Shown here: positions 43,130 to 51,473 of the stretch, in pieces
Numbering within the stretch: the stretch's first letter is position 1
How the letters are laid out: every line of letters starts with the position of its first letter
Assembly: GCA_021825925.1 (NCBI GenBank)
Contig: JAKAFP010000003.1
Span: 372,001 to 436,000 of the forward strand
Direction of reading: 5' to 3'
Source of the DNA: Chloroflexota bacterium
GTDB lineage: Bacteria; Chloroflexota; Anaerolineae; Anaerolineales; Anaerolineaceae
Length of the DNA stretch: 64,000 nt
Notes under the pieces: model-generated
Seen by the model: only the letters and a program-made list of their open reading frames with translations
Told to the model about the DNA's origin: nothing
The model's database searches: none
Translations under genes and position numbers: made by a program

Positions 43130-43897
43130 ATGCTTGGCGCCATTGCGGGAGATATTATCGGTTCGGTATACGAGTGGCACAATATCAAGACCACGGATTT
43201 TGAGCTGTTTTCAACTGGCTGCCGCTACACCGATGACACCGTACTGACAGTTGCCCTGGCCGATGCCATCCTTAACGGCACGGATTATACTAAAAAGATG
43301 AAAGAATACTTCCAACGCTATCCCAATGCCGGGTACGGCGGGCGGTTCGCAGACTGGGTAATGTCGCATCCGAGCTTTCCGTACAATTCGTGGGGCAACG
43401 GTGCCGCCATGCGCATCAGCCCGGTGGGTTATGCTTACAGCACGCTTGAAGAGACCCTCTCCAAAGCTGAGTTTTATACTGAAGTGACACACAACCATCC
43501 CGAAGGGATCAAAGGTGGCTGCGCCACGGCTGCGGCTGTGTTTTTGGCGCGTAAGAGAAGCTCCAAAGCCGAGATCAAGGCTTACATCAGTTCCACTTTT
43601 GGCTATGATCTTGAGCGTACCTTGGATGAGATCAGGCCGACCTATCATTTTGATGTCTCCTGCCAGGGGACCGTGCCACAGGCGATCATCGCATTTTTGG
43701 AATCGGTGGATTTTGAAGATGCCATCCGCAAAGCGATCTCGCTGGGGGGTGACAGTGATACGCTGGCCTGCATCACCGGCGGCGTTGCCCAGGCTTTTTA
43801 CGGTGGAGTGCCTGAATTAATATCCGAGAAGGTGTATTCCATTTTGGATGAGCCGTTGGGACGGGTGACTGGGCTGTTTATGCAAAAGTATAGTTAG
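43130..43897 (+). CDS. ADP-ribosylglycohydrolase family protein
   Basis: 255 residues. The two metal-binding motifs of the DraG/ARH family are present: YTDDTVLTVALADAI (Asp35-Asp36) and SLGGDSDTLACITGGVAQAFYG. It removes ADP-ribose from proteins or nucleic acids, or hydrolyses related linkages; no ADP-ribosyltransferase gene is visible in the window. Being in an operon with an alkyltransferase-like protein suggests a DNA-damage context. Confidence 0.93.
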   Translation: MLGAIAGDIIGSVYEWHNIKTTDFELFSTGCRYTDDTVLTVALADAILNGTDYTKKMKEYFQRYPNAGYGGRFADWVMSHPSFPYNSWGNGAAMRISPVGYAYSTLEETLSKAEFYTEVTHNHPEGIKGGCATAAAVFLARKRSSKAEIKAYISSTFGYDLERTLDEIRPTYHFDVSCQGTVPQAIIAFLESVDFEDAIRKAISLGGDSDTLACITGGVAQAFYGGVPELISEKVYSILDEPLGRVTGLFMQKYS

Positions 43898-43955
43898 ATT
43901 TCACATTCTGAATTCTGAACAATAAAATTGGGATGTTTTTTTCTTGAGTTAATAG

Positions 43956-43999
43956 AGGTCACCTTGACAAGGTTTTTACCAACCTTGTCAAGGTGACCT
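43956..43999. repeat. 19-bp perfect palindromic hairpin
   Basis: AGGTCACCTTGACAAGGTT, a 6-nt loop, and its exact complement. It lies between convergent genes and may act as a terminator, but its CCTTGACAAGG core recurs at 44077-44109, which suggests a dispersed repeat. Confidence 0.8.
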
Positions 44000-44036
44000 A
44001 ATCGAATTAATTAATAGAGATTGGTTTAATATAAAT

Positions 44037-44062
44037 CCCCGAACTTTTTTCCAAAGTTTGGG
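44037..44062. repeat. Short inverted repeat
   Basis: CCCGAACTTT and AAAGTTTGGG pair with one G-T, between two larger palindromes. Confidence 0.55.
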
Positions 44063-44076
44063 AACAATTAAAATGC

Positions 44077-44109
44077 AACCCTGACAAGGTTTAAAACCTT
44101 GTCAGGGTT
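44077..44109. repeat. 16-bp palindromic hairpin
   Basis: AACCCTGACAAGGTTT and AAACCTTGTCAGGGTT are exact complements around one base. It serves as terminator for the DUF4173 gene or is a repeat-family copy. Confidence 0.78.
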
Positions 44110-44132
44110 TGATCGATTTACTTTTGAGTAGG

Positions 44133-45710
44133 TTAATCCATAAAACCAAATGGCCCACAGTAGATATCTTCGCCATCTTTGACGTAGTACCATCCGCGGT
44201 CATCGTCGCCTAGTAATTTGTATTTGGCAATCGCCGACTTGTTGGCTTGCAGCAGATTCCAGGCCTGGTTGGTGCTGATGTTGAACATCTGCCAGGGAAG
44301 GGTTGCCGGGTCATCCATCAAGGCGGTGCGGCAGGCCAGTGCGTAACCCAAATCGCTTTTGACTGCCTTGGGGGTGGCGGCATCATTGAATTTTTCGATG
44401 ATGGTCGGCACGGCATCTGAAGATAGCTCAACCAGGTAAGGCACATCCAGTTCTTCGCCGGATATGGCTCTGGCCACATTTTTGTTGGTAATAAAACCGT
44501 TGACATTCATTACTGCCAGGGTGGCGCCAAACCCAAGGGTCATTACCAGCAAGACCAGGGCGAAATGTCCGCGGCGGCGGAAGAGTTCGAGAAAAACGGT
44601 GACCACGATCAGCGCAGCCAGCCAGTAGATGAACACATGGGTGTAAGTGCGCAGTTGAGAGAAGCCATAGGCATCTTCATAAAGCAGCAGACGCTGCATG
44701 GAGGAAGCCAGAATCACCAGCACATTAGCCATCAGCAGGATGGTGAGGGCTGAAAAGCCGATCTGTGAACTCTTGCTTTCGCGTTTTGAAACAGTATGCA
44801 GCACCAGGTACAATCCCAGACTGAGCACGGCCACAGCCACCAGTTCACCGAATCCGCGGCGCGCGTAATCGGAGTAGGTGAAGCCGGTTTCGTTGATATT
44901 GGCTGTTCCACCAAAAAGGTAGCGCATTTGAATGAAGACGAAAGCCATGAAGAGCAGGTCCACGGCTGCCAGGATCACGGCGGTTTCCGTCCATCCCAGG
45001 AAGGGTTTCATCCAGGCTTGATTGGGGTCAGGGCGTTCTTCCGTTTTATTTGGGAGGACTGCGTGCAGGTAGATGCCCACCAAAATGCCGCCAATTGCCA
45101 GGATGTAGAAGGCTCTGAAAAGATACTCGGGCAATTTTTCAAGATTGAAGACTTTGGTCAACCAATCGCCAAACACGGGATCCGCCTTGGTCAGCAGCAG
45201 CGCCAAAATGGCGACAATGGGCAGGGCGATCAGCAATCCGCGCAAGACGGCCCACACTTTTTTACCACCAGATTTTTTCTGAGTTTCATCAAGGGGTGGA
45301 GGAGTTGGGTTTTTTGCTCCCAGGAGGATGGCGCGTGAAAGACCTCCACCAATGGCGGAAAACAAAGCTTTGAAGTAATCCACCATTTTATAGAAAGGCC
45401 AGTTGCCGTTCAGGAAAGTGGCGGATAACAGCAGCAATCCACCCAGGGTCAGCATGACACTGAAAAACCTGGTGAAGGGTTCGCTGCGCCAGGCTGGAAC
45501 AAAGGCAAAGCCCAGGGTCAACAGGGTAATGATGATGCTGGCGGCGGCAGGTTTCTTGCCCTCCCGCCAGGCCAACAAATAGCCGATGATGATCAGGGCT
45601 GCAATCCAGATCAAAAACGATATTCCAAGATTCTTTTTCCAAAAAAGAAAATCAAAGAAGCAGGCTGCTGCGAATGCGGCAAGCCAAAACCAGTTCTTAT
45701 GTTTAGGCAT
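44133..45710 (-). CDS. DUF4173 membrane protein
   Basis: 525 residues with about twelve hydrophobic segments and a short soluble C-terminus. The conserved segment MQRLLLYEDAYGFSQLRTYTHVF is typical of DUF4173/DUF4153 proteins; function unknown. It is 10 nt downstream of a 49-aa membrane protein and probably coexpressed. The terminal DRGWYYVKDGEDIYCGPFG looks like an added extracellular tail. Confidence 0.83.
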   Translation of the reverse strand: MPKHKNWFWLAAFAAACFFDFLFWKKNLGISFLIWIAALIIIGYLLAWREGKKPAAASIIITLLTLGFAFVPAWRSEPFTRFFSVMLTLGGLLLLSATFLNGNWPFYKMVDYFKALFSAIGGGLSRAILLGAKNPTPPPLDETQKKSGGKKVWAVLRGLLIALPIVAILALLLTKADPVFGDWLTKVFNLEKLPEYLFRAFYILAIGGILVGIYLHAVLPNKTEERPDPNQAWMKPFLGWTETAVILAAVDLLFMAFVFIQMRYLFGGTANINETGFTYSDYARRGFGELVAVAVLSLGLYLVLHTVSKRESKSSQIGFSALTILLMANVLVILASSMQRLLLYEDAYGFSQLRTYTHVFIYWLAALIVVTVFLELFRRRGHFALVLLVMTLGFGATLAVMNVNGFITNKNVARAISGEELDVPYLVELSSDAVPTIIEKFNDAATPKAVKSDLGYALACRTALMDDPATLPWQMFNISTNQAWNLLQANKSAIAKYKLLGDDDRGWYYVKDGEDIYCGPFGFMD

Positions 45711-45720
45711 TTTTCCTCTA

Positions 45721-45870
45721 CTATTTCATCACCAATGCCAGCACCATGGTCAGAACCAGGATTATCCCCACCACTGCCATAAAGATTTGCTGGCGGCGCA
45801 TTTTTTTCTGCACGGAAGACACCCGCGGTTTAATCTCCCGGCTGCTTGCTTTTGCATTTTTACTTGCCAT
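45721..45870 (-). CDS. Small basic single-span membrane protein (49 aa)
   Basis: 49 residues from ATG 45870 (GAGG upstream). A highly basic N-terminal half (KNAKASSREIKPR, KKMRRQQ) precedes a hydrophobic helix at about 30-48. The charge pattern places the N-terminus in the cytoplasm. It precedes the DUF4173 gene by 10 nt. No family is recognised. Confidence 0.65.
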   Translation of the reverse strand: MASKNAKASSREIKPRVSSVQKKMRRQQIFMAVVGIILVLTMVLALVMK

Positions 45871-45921
45871 AACTTGCCTCACGTGATGTGTAGAGTGTAT
45901 TTTTGAGAACCTATCAAAAGC

Positions 45922-45953
45922 TATCAACGGCCTGACATAAGCTATCAGCGTTG
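45922..45953. repeat. 32-bp direct repeat, copy 1
   Basis: The unit begins TATCAACGGCCTGACATAAG and ends CTATCAGCGTTG, identical to 46089-46120. Inside, CAACG..CTGA pairs with TCAGCGTTG as a hairpin. Confidence 0.85.
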
Positions 45954-46030
45954 GATTTGCGTATTCTTAACTATGTTTTTTCTATACATATCTTACAACC
46001 TTGAAAAATAGGACGATATTTTTTTGTTCA

Positions 46031-46083
46031 CCCTCTCCCCTGCACCCCTCTCCCAAGCCTGGGAGAGGGGACGGGGGTGAGGG
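46031..46083. repeat. REP-like palindromic repeat, copy 2
   Basis: It matches the copy at 19094-19169 (CCCTCTCCCCTGC.CCCCTC, GGGAGAGGGG, GGGGGTGAGGG) but lacks the inserted hairpin. Confidence 0.82.
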
Positions 46084-46088
46084 CATAA

Positions 46089-46120
46089 TATCAACGGCCT
46101 GACATAAGCTATCAGCGTTG
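46089..46120. repeat. 32-bp direct repeat, copy 2
   Basis: Exact copy of 45922-45953, 167 nt further on, with the REP-like palindrome between the two. Confidence 0.85.
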
Positions 46121-46141
46121 TAACGCCACAATCATAATACA

Positions 46142-46168
46142 AATACTCCCGGCCGCGCCGGGAGTATT
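46142..46168 (-). terminator. FmdB gene terminator
   Basis: AATACTCCCGGC cgc GCCGGGAGTATT, a 12-bp GC-rich stem just after the stop codon. Confidence 0.85.
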
Positions 46169-46190
46169 GAGGAGTATAAATTGTTTTGGA

Positions 46191-46538
46191 TCAAGATTTT
46201 TCTTTGGTGGGAGCGGCTGCGGGTTTGGCGGGTTCAGTGGGCTTGGCGGCAGGTGCTTCGGTACTACTGGTGGCACTTGTTGTGCTGGTTGAATCTGCCT
46301 TGGTTTCGCCAGCTTTTTCTTCTTTTTTATCAGAAGCCCAACTGTTTTGGCCTGATGGGGAGCGGTGATCGGTAGCGTAAAAGCCAGAACCCTTGAAGAC
46401 GATGCCAACCGGCGTGTAAACCTTTTGCAGGGTGTTCTTTCCGCATTCGGGGCACTTGGTCAGGGGATCATCTGTAAATTTTTGGGTCTGGTCAAACTGG
46501 ACACCGCAATTTCCGCACCGATAGGTATATACCGGCAT
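46191..46538 (-). CDS. FmdB-type zinc-ribbon protein
   Basis: 115 residues. An N-terminal zinc ribbon has Cys8, Cys11, Cys29 and Cys32 (YTYRCGNCGVQF, CPECGKNTLQKV), as in the FmdB/CxxC_CXXC_SSSS regulatory-protein family. A low-complexity tail rich in Ala, Lys, Thr and Pro follows. GAGGTG lies before the ATG. A near-consensus promoter is at 46576-46604. Function unknown; a regulatory role was proposed for relatives. Confidence 0.92.
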   Translation of the reverse strand: MPVYTYRCGNCGVQFDQTQKFTDDPLTKCPECGKNTLQKVYTPVGIVFKGSGFYATDHRSPSGQNSWASDKKEEKAGETKADSTSTTSATSSTEAPAAKPTEPAKPAAAPTKEKS

Positions 46539-46575
46539 ACTAACACCTCTGTTTCATCGAGCAATAATCTTGCCC

Positions 46576-46604
46576 ATTATAGTCTGATTAAAGAGCATGG
46601 TCAA
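46576..46604 (-). promoter_or_regulatory. FmdB gene promoter
   Basis: On the minus strand TTGACC (46599-46604), 17-nt spacer, TATAAT (46576-46581). Confidence 0.78.
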
Positions 46605-46657
46605 GCACAGGTCAGGCAACTCTAATAAAAAATTAATCACCGTTATATTCAAAACAC

Positions 46658-46686
46658 TTGAAAATGCTACGGCAAAGCCGTATACT
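46658..46686 (+). promoter_or_regulatory. Toxin-antitoxin promoter with internal operator
   Basis: TTGAAA (46658-46663), 17-nt spacer, TATACT (46681-46686). The palindrome TACGGCaaaGCCGTA (46668-46682) sits between the hexamers, as expected for autorepression by the antitoxin. The -10 ends 6 nt before the toxin ATG. Confidence 0.75.
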
Positions 46687-46692
46687 TTAATT

Positions 46693-47004
46693 ATGGAGTT
46701 TATTGAATCCATCGCCTTTACCAAATATGTATCAGATTATCTTTCTGACGATGAGTATGCGGGTTTTCAAAGTTATTTACTCAAAAATCCCGATTCTGGA
46801 AAAATAATCCAAGGTTCCGGAGGAATCAGAAAAGTCCGTTTGGCAGCGACCGGTAAAGGAAAAAGTGGTGGGGTTCGGATAATTTATTATTACAAAAAAG
46901 CCAATTATGAAATTTGGCTTTTAACAATTTATTCAAAAAGAACTGTGTCCACCATTCCAGCCCATATTCTAAGACAAATAGCAAAGGAAATTGAAAATGA
47001 CTAA
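46693..47004 (+). CDS. RelE/HigB-type toxin
   Basis: 103 residues from ATG 46693. The RelE/ParE-superfamily pattern is visible: FTKYVSDYLSDDEYAGFQSYL, IIQGSGGIRKVRLAATGKGKSGGVRIIYYY and IWLLTIYSKR. It is probably a ribosome-dependent mRNA endonuclease. No Shine-Dalgarno sequence precedes the ATG and the promoter is so close that the transcript would be leaderless. The gene overlaps the antitoxin gene by 8 nt and is AT-rich. Confidence 0.9.
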   Translation: MEFIESIAFTKYVSDYLSDDEYAGFQSYLLKNPDSGKIIQGSGGIRKVRLAATGKGKSGGVRIIYYYKKANYEIWLLTIYSKRTVSTIPAHILRQIAKEIEND

Positions 47005-47284
47005 ACGTGATATTGGTAAAGAAATACTGGATGGTATTCAAGATATAAAGGATTTTAAAGCAGGAAAAAAGAATCTAGTTGTTCGAGAATTAAAGGAACC
47101 CGAAGCCCCACAGGTCATTCGTGGAAAGCTAAAACTGTCGCAATCCGCGTTTGCTGGTTTAATGGGCGTCAGTCTACGGACGGTTCAAGATTGGGAGCAA
47201 GGAAGGCGCAAGCCAAGTGGCCCAGCCTTGGCGTTACTACGTATTGCAGAGCAAAAACCTGATGTATTTTTGCAATTAAGGTAA
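46997..47284 (+). CDS. XRE-family antitoxin (NadS/HigA-like)
   Basis: 95 residues from ATG 46997. The C-terminal helix-turn-helix is KLKLSQSAFAGLMGVSLRTVQDWEQGRRKPSG, and the protein ends with ALLRIAEQKPDVFLQL, typical of NadS-type antitoxins partnered with RelE/HigB toxins. The N-terminal part should neutralise the toxin. It overlaps the toxin gene and should repress their shared promoter. Confidence 0.92.
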   Translation: MTKRDIGKEILDGIQDIKDFKAGKKNLVVRELKEPEAPQVIRGKLKLSQSAFAGLMGVSLRTVQDWEQGRRKPSGPALALLRIAEQKPDVFLQLR

Positions 47285-47291
47285 CCGCAGT

Positions 47292-47852
47292 TTATCCCAA
47301 TAAGTGACTTATTAACACGCGCAAGCCGATGCCGATCAGCACCAGGCCGCCGATGAGTTCCATGCGTTTGCCGAACTTGCAGCCCAACTTGCCGCCGATG
47401 AAGAGACCGAGCACCGAAAGCAGCAGGGAGGTGGCACCGATCACCAGGCTTGATACCAAAATCGAACCATCCACCAGAGCCAAGCTCAAACCCACTGCCA
47501 GGGCGTCAATGCTGGTGGCAACCGAAAGCATGACCAGCGTCTTTCCGCGCGACGGATTGCAGGGATCCTCTTCTTCATTTTTGGATAGACTCTCACGGAT
47601 CATTCGTGCTCCCACGAAAGCCAAAAGTCCAAAAGCGATCCAGTGGTCGAAATTCGAGATCAGGTGGGCAATGGTGCTGCCTCCCAGCCAGCCTAAAAAG
47701 GTCATCATGCCCTGGAACAGGCCAAAATGGAAGGAGATGCGGAAGTAGGTGCGGAAATCTTTAGGGGTGGGCGAGCAGCCGATTCCAAGCGAAACGGCGA
47801 AACAATCCATGGCCAGGCCAAGCGCAATCAACAAAATGGTGATGATATCCAA
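47292..47852 (-). CDS. mntP: Manganese efflux pump MntP
   Basis: 186 residues from TTG 47852, chosen because AGGAG lies upstream and this gives the usual family length with MntP starting LDIITILLIALGLAMDCFAV. Six hydrophobic segments and the repeated motif ALGLAMDCFAVSLG / ATSIDALAVGLSLA (Asp in helices 1 and 4) are present. It exports Mn2+. No yybP-ykoY riboswitch is evident upstream. Confidence 0.93.
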   Translation of the reverse strand: MDIITILLIALGLAMDCFAVSLGIGCSPTPKDFRTYFRISFHFGLFQGMMTFLGWLGGSTIAHLISNFDHWIAFGLLAFVGARMIRESLSKNEEEDPCNPSRGKTLVMLSVATSIDALAVGLSLALVDGSILVSSLVIGATSLLLSVLGLFIGGKLGCKFGKRMELIGGLVLIGIGLRVLISHLLG

Positions 47853-47981
47853 AGTCGAGGTCTCCTGTAAGTAAACCCGATGATTATATCGTGAGTTTTT
47901 GGGTTTTAAGTCTTTTTGTCTTGCCAGCATTCATGCGATTTCGTATAATTCAAACAAATGTTCGATAACTGAAAGGCTGGC

Positions 47982-49136
47982 ATGCCGGTTAATTTCCTGA
48001 ATCTGAAATCCCAAATCCAAGAGCTGGCAGAAACAGCAGTTTCGCGCCGATCCGATCTTTTACAGAAACGGACGGATTGCTTTGCACTTCTCGTGAAATA
48101 TGCGCAGGATCTGGTCCTCTTACAGAAATCAGTCGAAGAAGCGGCTGCGCAAAACAAAGGCTTGCGCTGTGCAGTACCGGTGAACGAATCACTGACCCTG
48201 CACAATTCTGTGGTTCTGCCGGCTCCGGCTTGTTCCATCCTGGGGGCGGATGGATCGCAGATCAACCCTGACCCGCATGGCTCGGCACTCTACGGGCTGG
48301 TCAACGTGGGTGTATTTACCATCAAACCTGGCTGCGGACTGGCTCCCGAGATCAAAACCTATTCCAAATTACTCTTTGATGAAGACCTGCATCCCTCAGG
48401 CGGACTTGCTTCAGAAGATCTGATCGCCCTGATGCGCGATGTGTGGGAACGAAAGATCCTGGCTGAGCTGGCACAAAATGAATCCGCGCCGCTGGTTACC
48501 CTCACGGATGGTCCGCTCGAGCTTTATCACGAACCGCGCCAGGAAAAAGAATTTGAGCATTACTTCAAGCAATATCTTTCCGCATTGGATGACCTGGCGC
48601 TCAATCAGGTGATCACGGCTGGTTATGTGGACCGTCCGCGCGCCGACCTGGTGGTCAAGCTGCTGGAACTGGTAGCCCCCGAGCACGATTCCAGCGGTAG
48701 ACCCTTTGCGGGGGTCACGGATTTGCAGTTGTTTGAAACAATACTCAACCCCGGAGAACGCTCGGCGGTATTCAAATTACAATCCAGTTCAGCGGATGCC
48801 TTCTCCAACAAAAAGGCACTGCATTTCTTTTATATTAACGTAGGCAGCGAAGGCCAACCGGCTTTGGCGCGGGTCGAAGTACCGCTGTGGGTGGTTGAAG
48901 ATTCTCAAGCCATGACCACGCTGCAGGCGGTACTGGTGGAGCAATCCCGCCTGGCAGGGACGCGACCGTACCCCTATCCGCTGATCCGCGCCCACGAGAT
49001 CGCCGTGGTCAAGATGGATGATCACGACCAGATCAGCCAGATGATCGAAAGCGAATTGTTGAACCGCGGACTGCCGCCTTCATTTAATTCCAACAAACAA
49101 TCACACAAACAGCACCAGGCAAGAGGAAGGATGTGA
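47982..49136 (+). CDS. nurA: NurA-domain 5'-3' nuclease
   Basis: 384 residues. The metal-binding Asp is in ILGADGSQINPDP (Asp90). A second acidic site is in TLTDGPLELY, and the C-terminal PYPYPLIRAHEIAVVKMDDH is typical of NurA. It is the nuclease partner of the HerA translocase in archaeal and some bacterial end resection. GAAAGGCTGGC precedes the ATG. It is 1 nt from the next gene in a nurA-(HAS-like)-herA operon. Confidence 0.93.
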   Translation: MPVNFLNLKSQIQELAETAVSRRSDLLQKRTDCFALLVKYAQDLVLLQKSVEEAAAQNKGLRCAVPVNESLTLHNSVVLPAPACSILGADGSQINPDPHGSALYGLVNVGVFTIKPGCGLAPEIKTYSKLLFDEDLHPSGGLASEDLIALMRDVWERKILAELAQNESAPLVTLTDGPLELYHEPRQEKEFEHYFKQYLSALDDLALNQVITAGYVDRPRADLVVKLLELVAPEHDSSGRPFAGVTDLQLFETILNPGERSAVFKLQSSSADAFSNKKALHFFYINVGSEGQPALARVEVPLWVVEDSQAMTTLQAVLVEQSRLAGTRPYPYPLIRAHEIAVVKMDDHDQISQMIESELLNRGLPPSFNSNKQSHKQHQARGRM

Positions 49137-49137
49137 G

Positions 49138-49728
49138 ATGAGCTCAATCGCGATCGGACGTTTACTCAGGGCCAATACTTCAGGCTGCGTGATCGGCTGC
49201 CAGGTTTCTCCGCTTGAAGCGCCTGTCTTTGGGCAGATGGTGCGCATTCCGCTTGAAGATGGAAGCCAGATCTATGGATTGGTGCATGAGATCCACATTG
49301 ATGATGATGGGCTGGTGCGCCAATTGGTTTCGGCCACCAATCTCTCTGAAGAAGTGATCGAAGATAACCGCAAGAACCGCAATATGCCAGTTGAAATGAG
49401 CGTGGTCTTCATCGGTTGGCAGCAGGGCATCACCATTTCACAAACTCGTCCGCCCAGGCCGCCGCTCTCGCTTGACAAGATCTTCCCCTGCGAGCTGGAC
49501 GAAGTTGCGACCTTTTGCGCCAGCGGCAGGTTCGGCTACTTCCGCGCATTGCTGCGCAATATCGAGCTGCCTGCCGCAGATCTGCTGACCGCGCATCTCA
49601 GGCAGGTGCTGCAAACCAGCGCCGCCGGACAGATCGAAAGCGCTTTACGTGAAGTAATCGCGCTGCTCAAGGATGATTACCCGCAGTTGATGGATGTACT
49701 CAGTGCGGTTTCTGAAGTCACGGTGTAA
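49138..49728 (+). CDS. HAS-barrel-like protein between nurA and herA
   Basis: 196 residues. The first 70 residues (AIGRLLRANTSGCVIGCQV, VRIPLEDGSQIYGLVHEIHI) match the pattern of the N-terminal HAS barrel of the HerA next door (GLKANLFVRLTVP, FYGLVTDLQL). No ATPase motif follows; the C-terminal half is helical and ends in a Leu-rich segment. It is probably a third subunit that docks onto NurA or caps the HerA ring; this is inference from position and barrel similarity. Confidence 0.75.
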   Translation: MSSIAIGRLLRANTSGCVIGCQVSPLEAPVFGQMVRIPLEDGSQIYGLVHEIHIDDDGLVRQLVSATNLSEEVIEDNRKNRNMPVEMSVVFIGWQQGITISQTRPPRPPLSLDKIFPCELDEVATFCASGRFGYFRALLRNIELPAADLLTAHLRQVLQTSAAGQIESALREVIALLKDDYPQLMDVLSAVSEVTV

Positions 49729-49741
49729 GGGAAGGTGAACG

Positions 49742-51469
49742 ATGAGCGATATGAGTAAATTGATCAACAATAAATCCAGCGATCAGCCCATTGGATACGT
49801 GGTGGGCGGTGGTCTTAAAGCCAACCTCTTTGTGCGTCTCACCGTCCCCTCGGACCAGGTTCAGGAGGGTGGATTTGTCGTGCTCGAAAGTGGAAACTGG
49901 CAGTTTTACGGGCTGGTGACCGATCTGCAACTCGGCGCTTCCGATCTGCGCTATGCCGAGAAACCGGCTGATAACAGACTCTCGCCAACGATCACTCGTC
50001 TGCTCAATGAACAGACCCTGTATACCAACCTTGAAGTGCTGCCCGCACTTATGCTCGAACGAGGTCCCGAGCTGGATTCACCCGATTACGAAGCCTGGGC
50101 AAAGGCACATCAGAACGAGAACCTGCCCCGTCCACTGCCGATCAAGACCGTGCCTGCGCACCATGCGCTGGCGCGGTTGGCCTCCGCCGGGGACGTGGCC
50201 GAGATCTTCGGTGAACCCGGTCATAAGGGATTCTTCGAGATCGGCAAGACCCGAGAACAGAACCATCCCGTGTGCATCAACCTGGACAAGTTCGTGCAGC
50301 GCAGCGCAGGCATCTTTGGTGCCACCGGCTCGGGTAAGTCATTCCTGACCCGCATCATCCTGGCGGGATTGATCGAACACAACGCTGCCTCTGTGCTGGT
50401 TTTTGATATGCACAATGAGTACGGGTTTGACGACATCGCCTCGGATACCGGTCAGCCGGTGGTGGGCTTGCGCAGCAAGTTCGCTTCACGCGTGCGCGTG
50501 GTTGGGTTGGGGCGCAAGAGCACCATCCGTGGCAAGACGCCCGACCTGACGCTTGAGATCAACGAATCCGACATTCAACCCGCGGATATTGAACTACTGG
50601 CGCGCGAACTTAACCTGCGCGACACCACCTCCACCACGTTGGACGCACTGATCCATTCGTTTGGAGCGGCCAAATGGTTCAGCGAATTCAAAAAGATGGT
50701 GGTGGGCGCCATGGAAACAGACGACGATGGCAAGAAGGTGCCCGCCCCTGACAGCGTGGCTTTTTGGGCCAACCAGGTGGGGGTCAACGTGGCCGCCGCG
50801 GAAGGCCTGCGCAGCAAGTTGGGACGTGTCTTTACTCGTCCTTATATTGTTGAAGAAACTGCCGGCGTTGATCCACTTAAGAACGTGATCGAAGCGTTGC
50901 AAGCCGGACAGCATGTGATCTTGTCGTTTGGTGACTATGAATCCGACCTGGATTACCTGTTGGTCTCAAACCTGCTGACACGCAAGATCCGCGACGCGTG
51001 GGAGGAAAGAACCAATGACTTCCGCAGTCACGGCAAGGCTGAGCCGCGTCCGCTGGTGATCGCGGTGGAAGAAGCCCACAAACTGCTCAACCGTGAGATG
51101 GCTTCGCAAACCTCGTTCAGCACCATTGCGCGCGAGATGCGCAAGTATTACGTCACCCTGCTGATCATTGACCAGCGGCCATCGCAGATCTACGACGAAG
51201 TCATGTCCCAACTGGGCACGCGCGTCTCCGGCTGGCTCGGAGATGAGAGCGACGTGGCCGCGGTGCTCTCCGGTTTGGCTGGGAGGGATGCCCTGCGTGG
51301 AATGCTGGCTCGCCTGCAGCCCAAAGAGGAAGTTGTTCTGTTGGGCTGGGGTGTGCCGATGCCCATCCTGGTGCGTTCACGGCGCTATGACCAAAAATTC
51401 TGGGATGAACTGTTGCCTCGATTGGGCGGCAAGAGTGTAGATCAGAACCTGAAAGATTTAGGTTTTTAA
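49742..51469 (+). CDS. herA: HerA hexameric DNA translocase
   Basis: 575 residues. An N-terminal HAS barrel (about 19-70) is followed by the FtsK/HerA ATPase core: Walker A FGATGSGKSFLTR (193-200), VLVFDMHNEYGFDD, Walker B PLVIAVEEAHKLLN near 437-450 and a C-terminal arginine-finger region QRPSQIYDEVMSQLGTRV. It drives DNA into NurA. The stop codon is 4 nt from the left arm of GxxExxY element C. Confidence 0.95.
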   Translation: MSDMSKLINNKSSDQPIGYVVGGGLKANLFVRLTVPSDQVQEGGFVVLESGNWQFYGLVTDLQLGASDLRYAEKPADNRLSPTITRLLNEQTLYTNLEVLPALMLERGPELDSPDYEAWAKAHQNENLPRPLPIKTVPAHHALARLASAGDVAEIFGEPGHKGFFEIGKTREQNHPVCINLDKFVQRSAGIFGATGSGKSFLTRIILAGLIEHNAASVLVFDMHNEYGFDDIASDTGQPVVGLRSKFASRVRVVGLGRKSTIRGKTPDLTLEINESDIQPADIELLARELNLRDTTSTTLDALIHSFGAAKWFSEFKKMVVGAMETDDDGKKVPAPDSVAFWANQVGVNVAAAEGLRSKLGRVFTRPYIVEETAGVDPLKNVIEALQAGQHVILSFGDYESDLDYLLVSNLLTRKIRDAWEERTNDFRSHGKAEPRPLVIAVEEAHKLLNREMASQTSFSTIAREMRKYYVTLLIIDQRPSQIYDEVMSQLGTRVSGWLGDESDVAAVLSGLAGRDALRGMLARLQPKEEVVLLGWGVPMPILVRSRRYDQKFWDELLPRLGGKSVDQNLKDLGF

Positions 51470-51473
51470 GAAC

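Larger units (their letters stand above)
45871..46190. other. Repeat-rich intergenic region
   Basis: It contains two perfect copies of a 32-bp hairpin repeat, a GC-rich REP-like palindrome between them and the FmdB terminator. No gene is seen. Confidence 0.7.
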
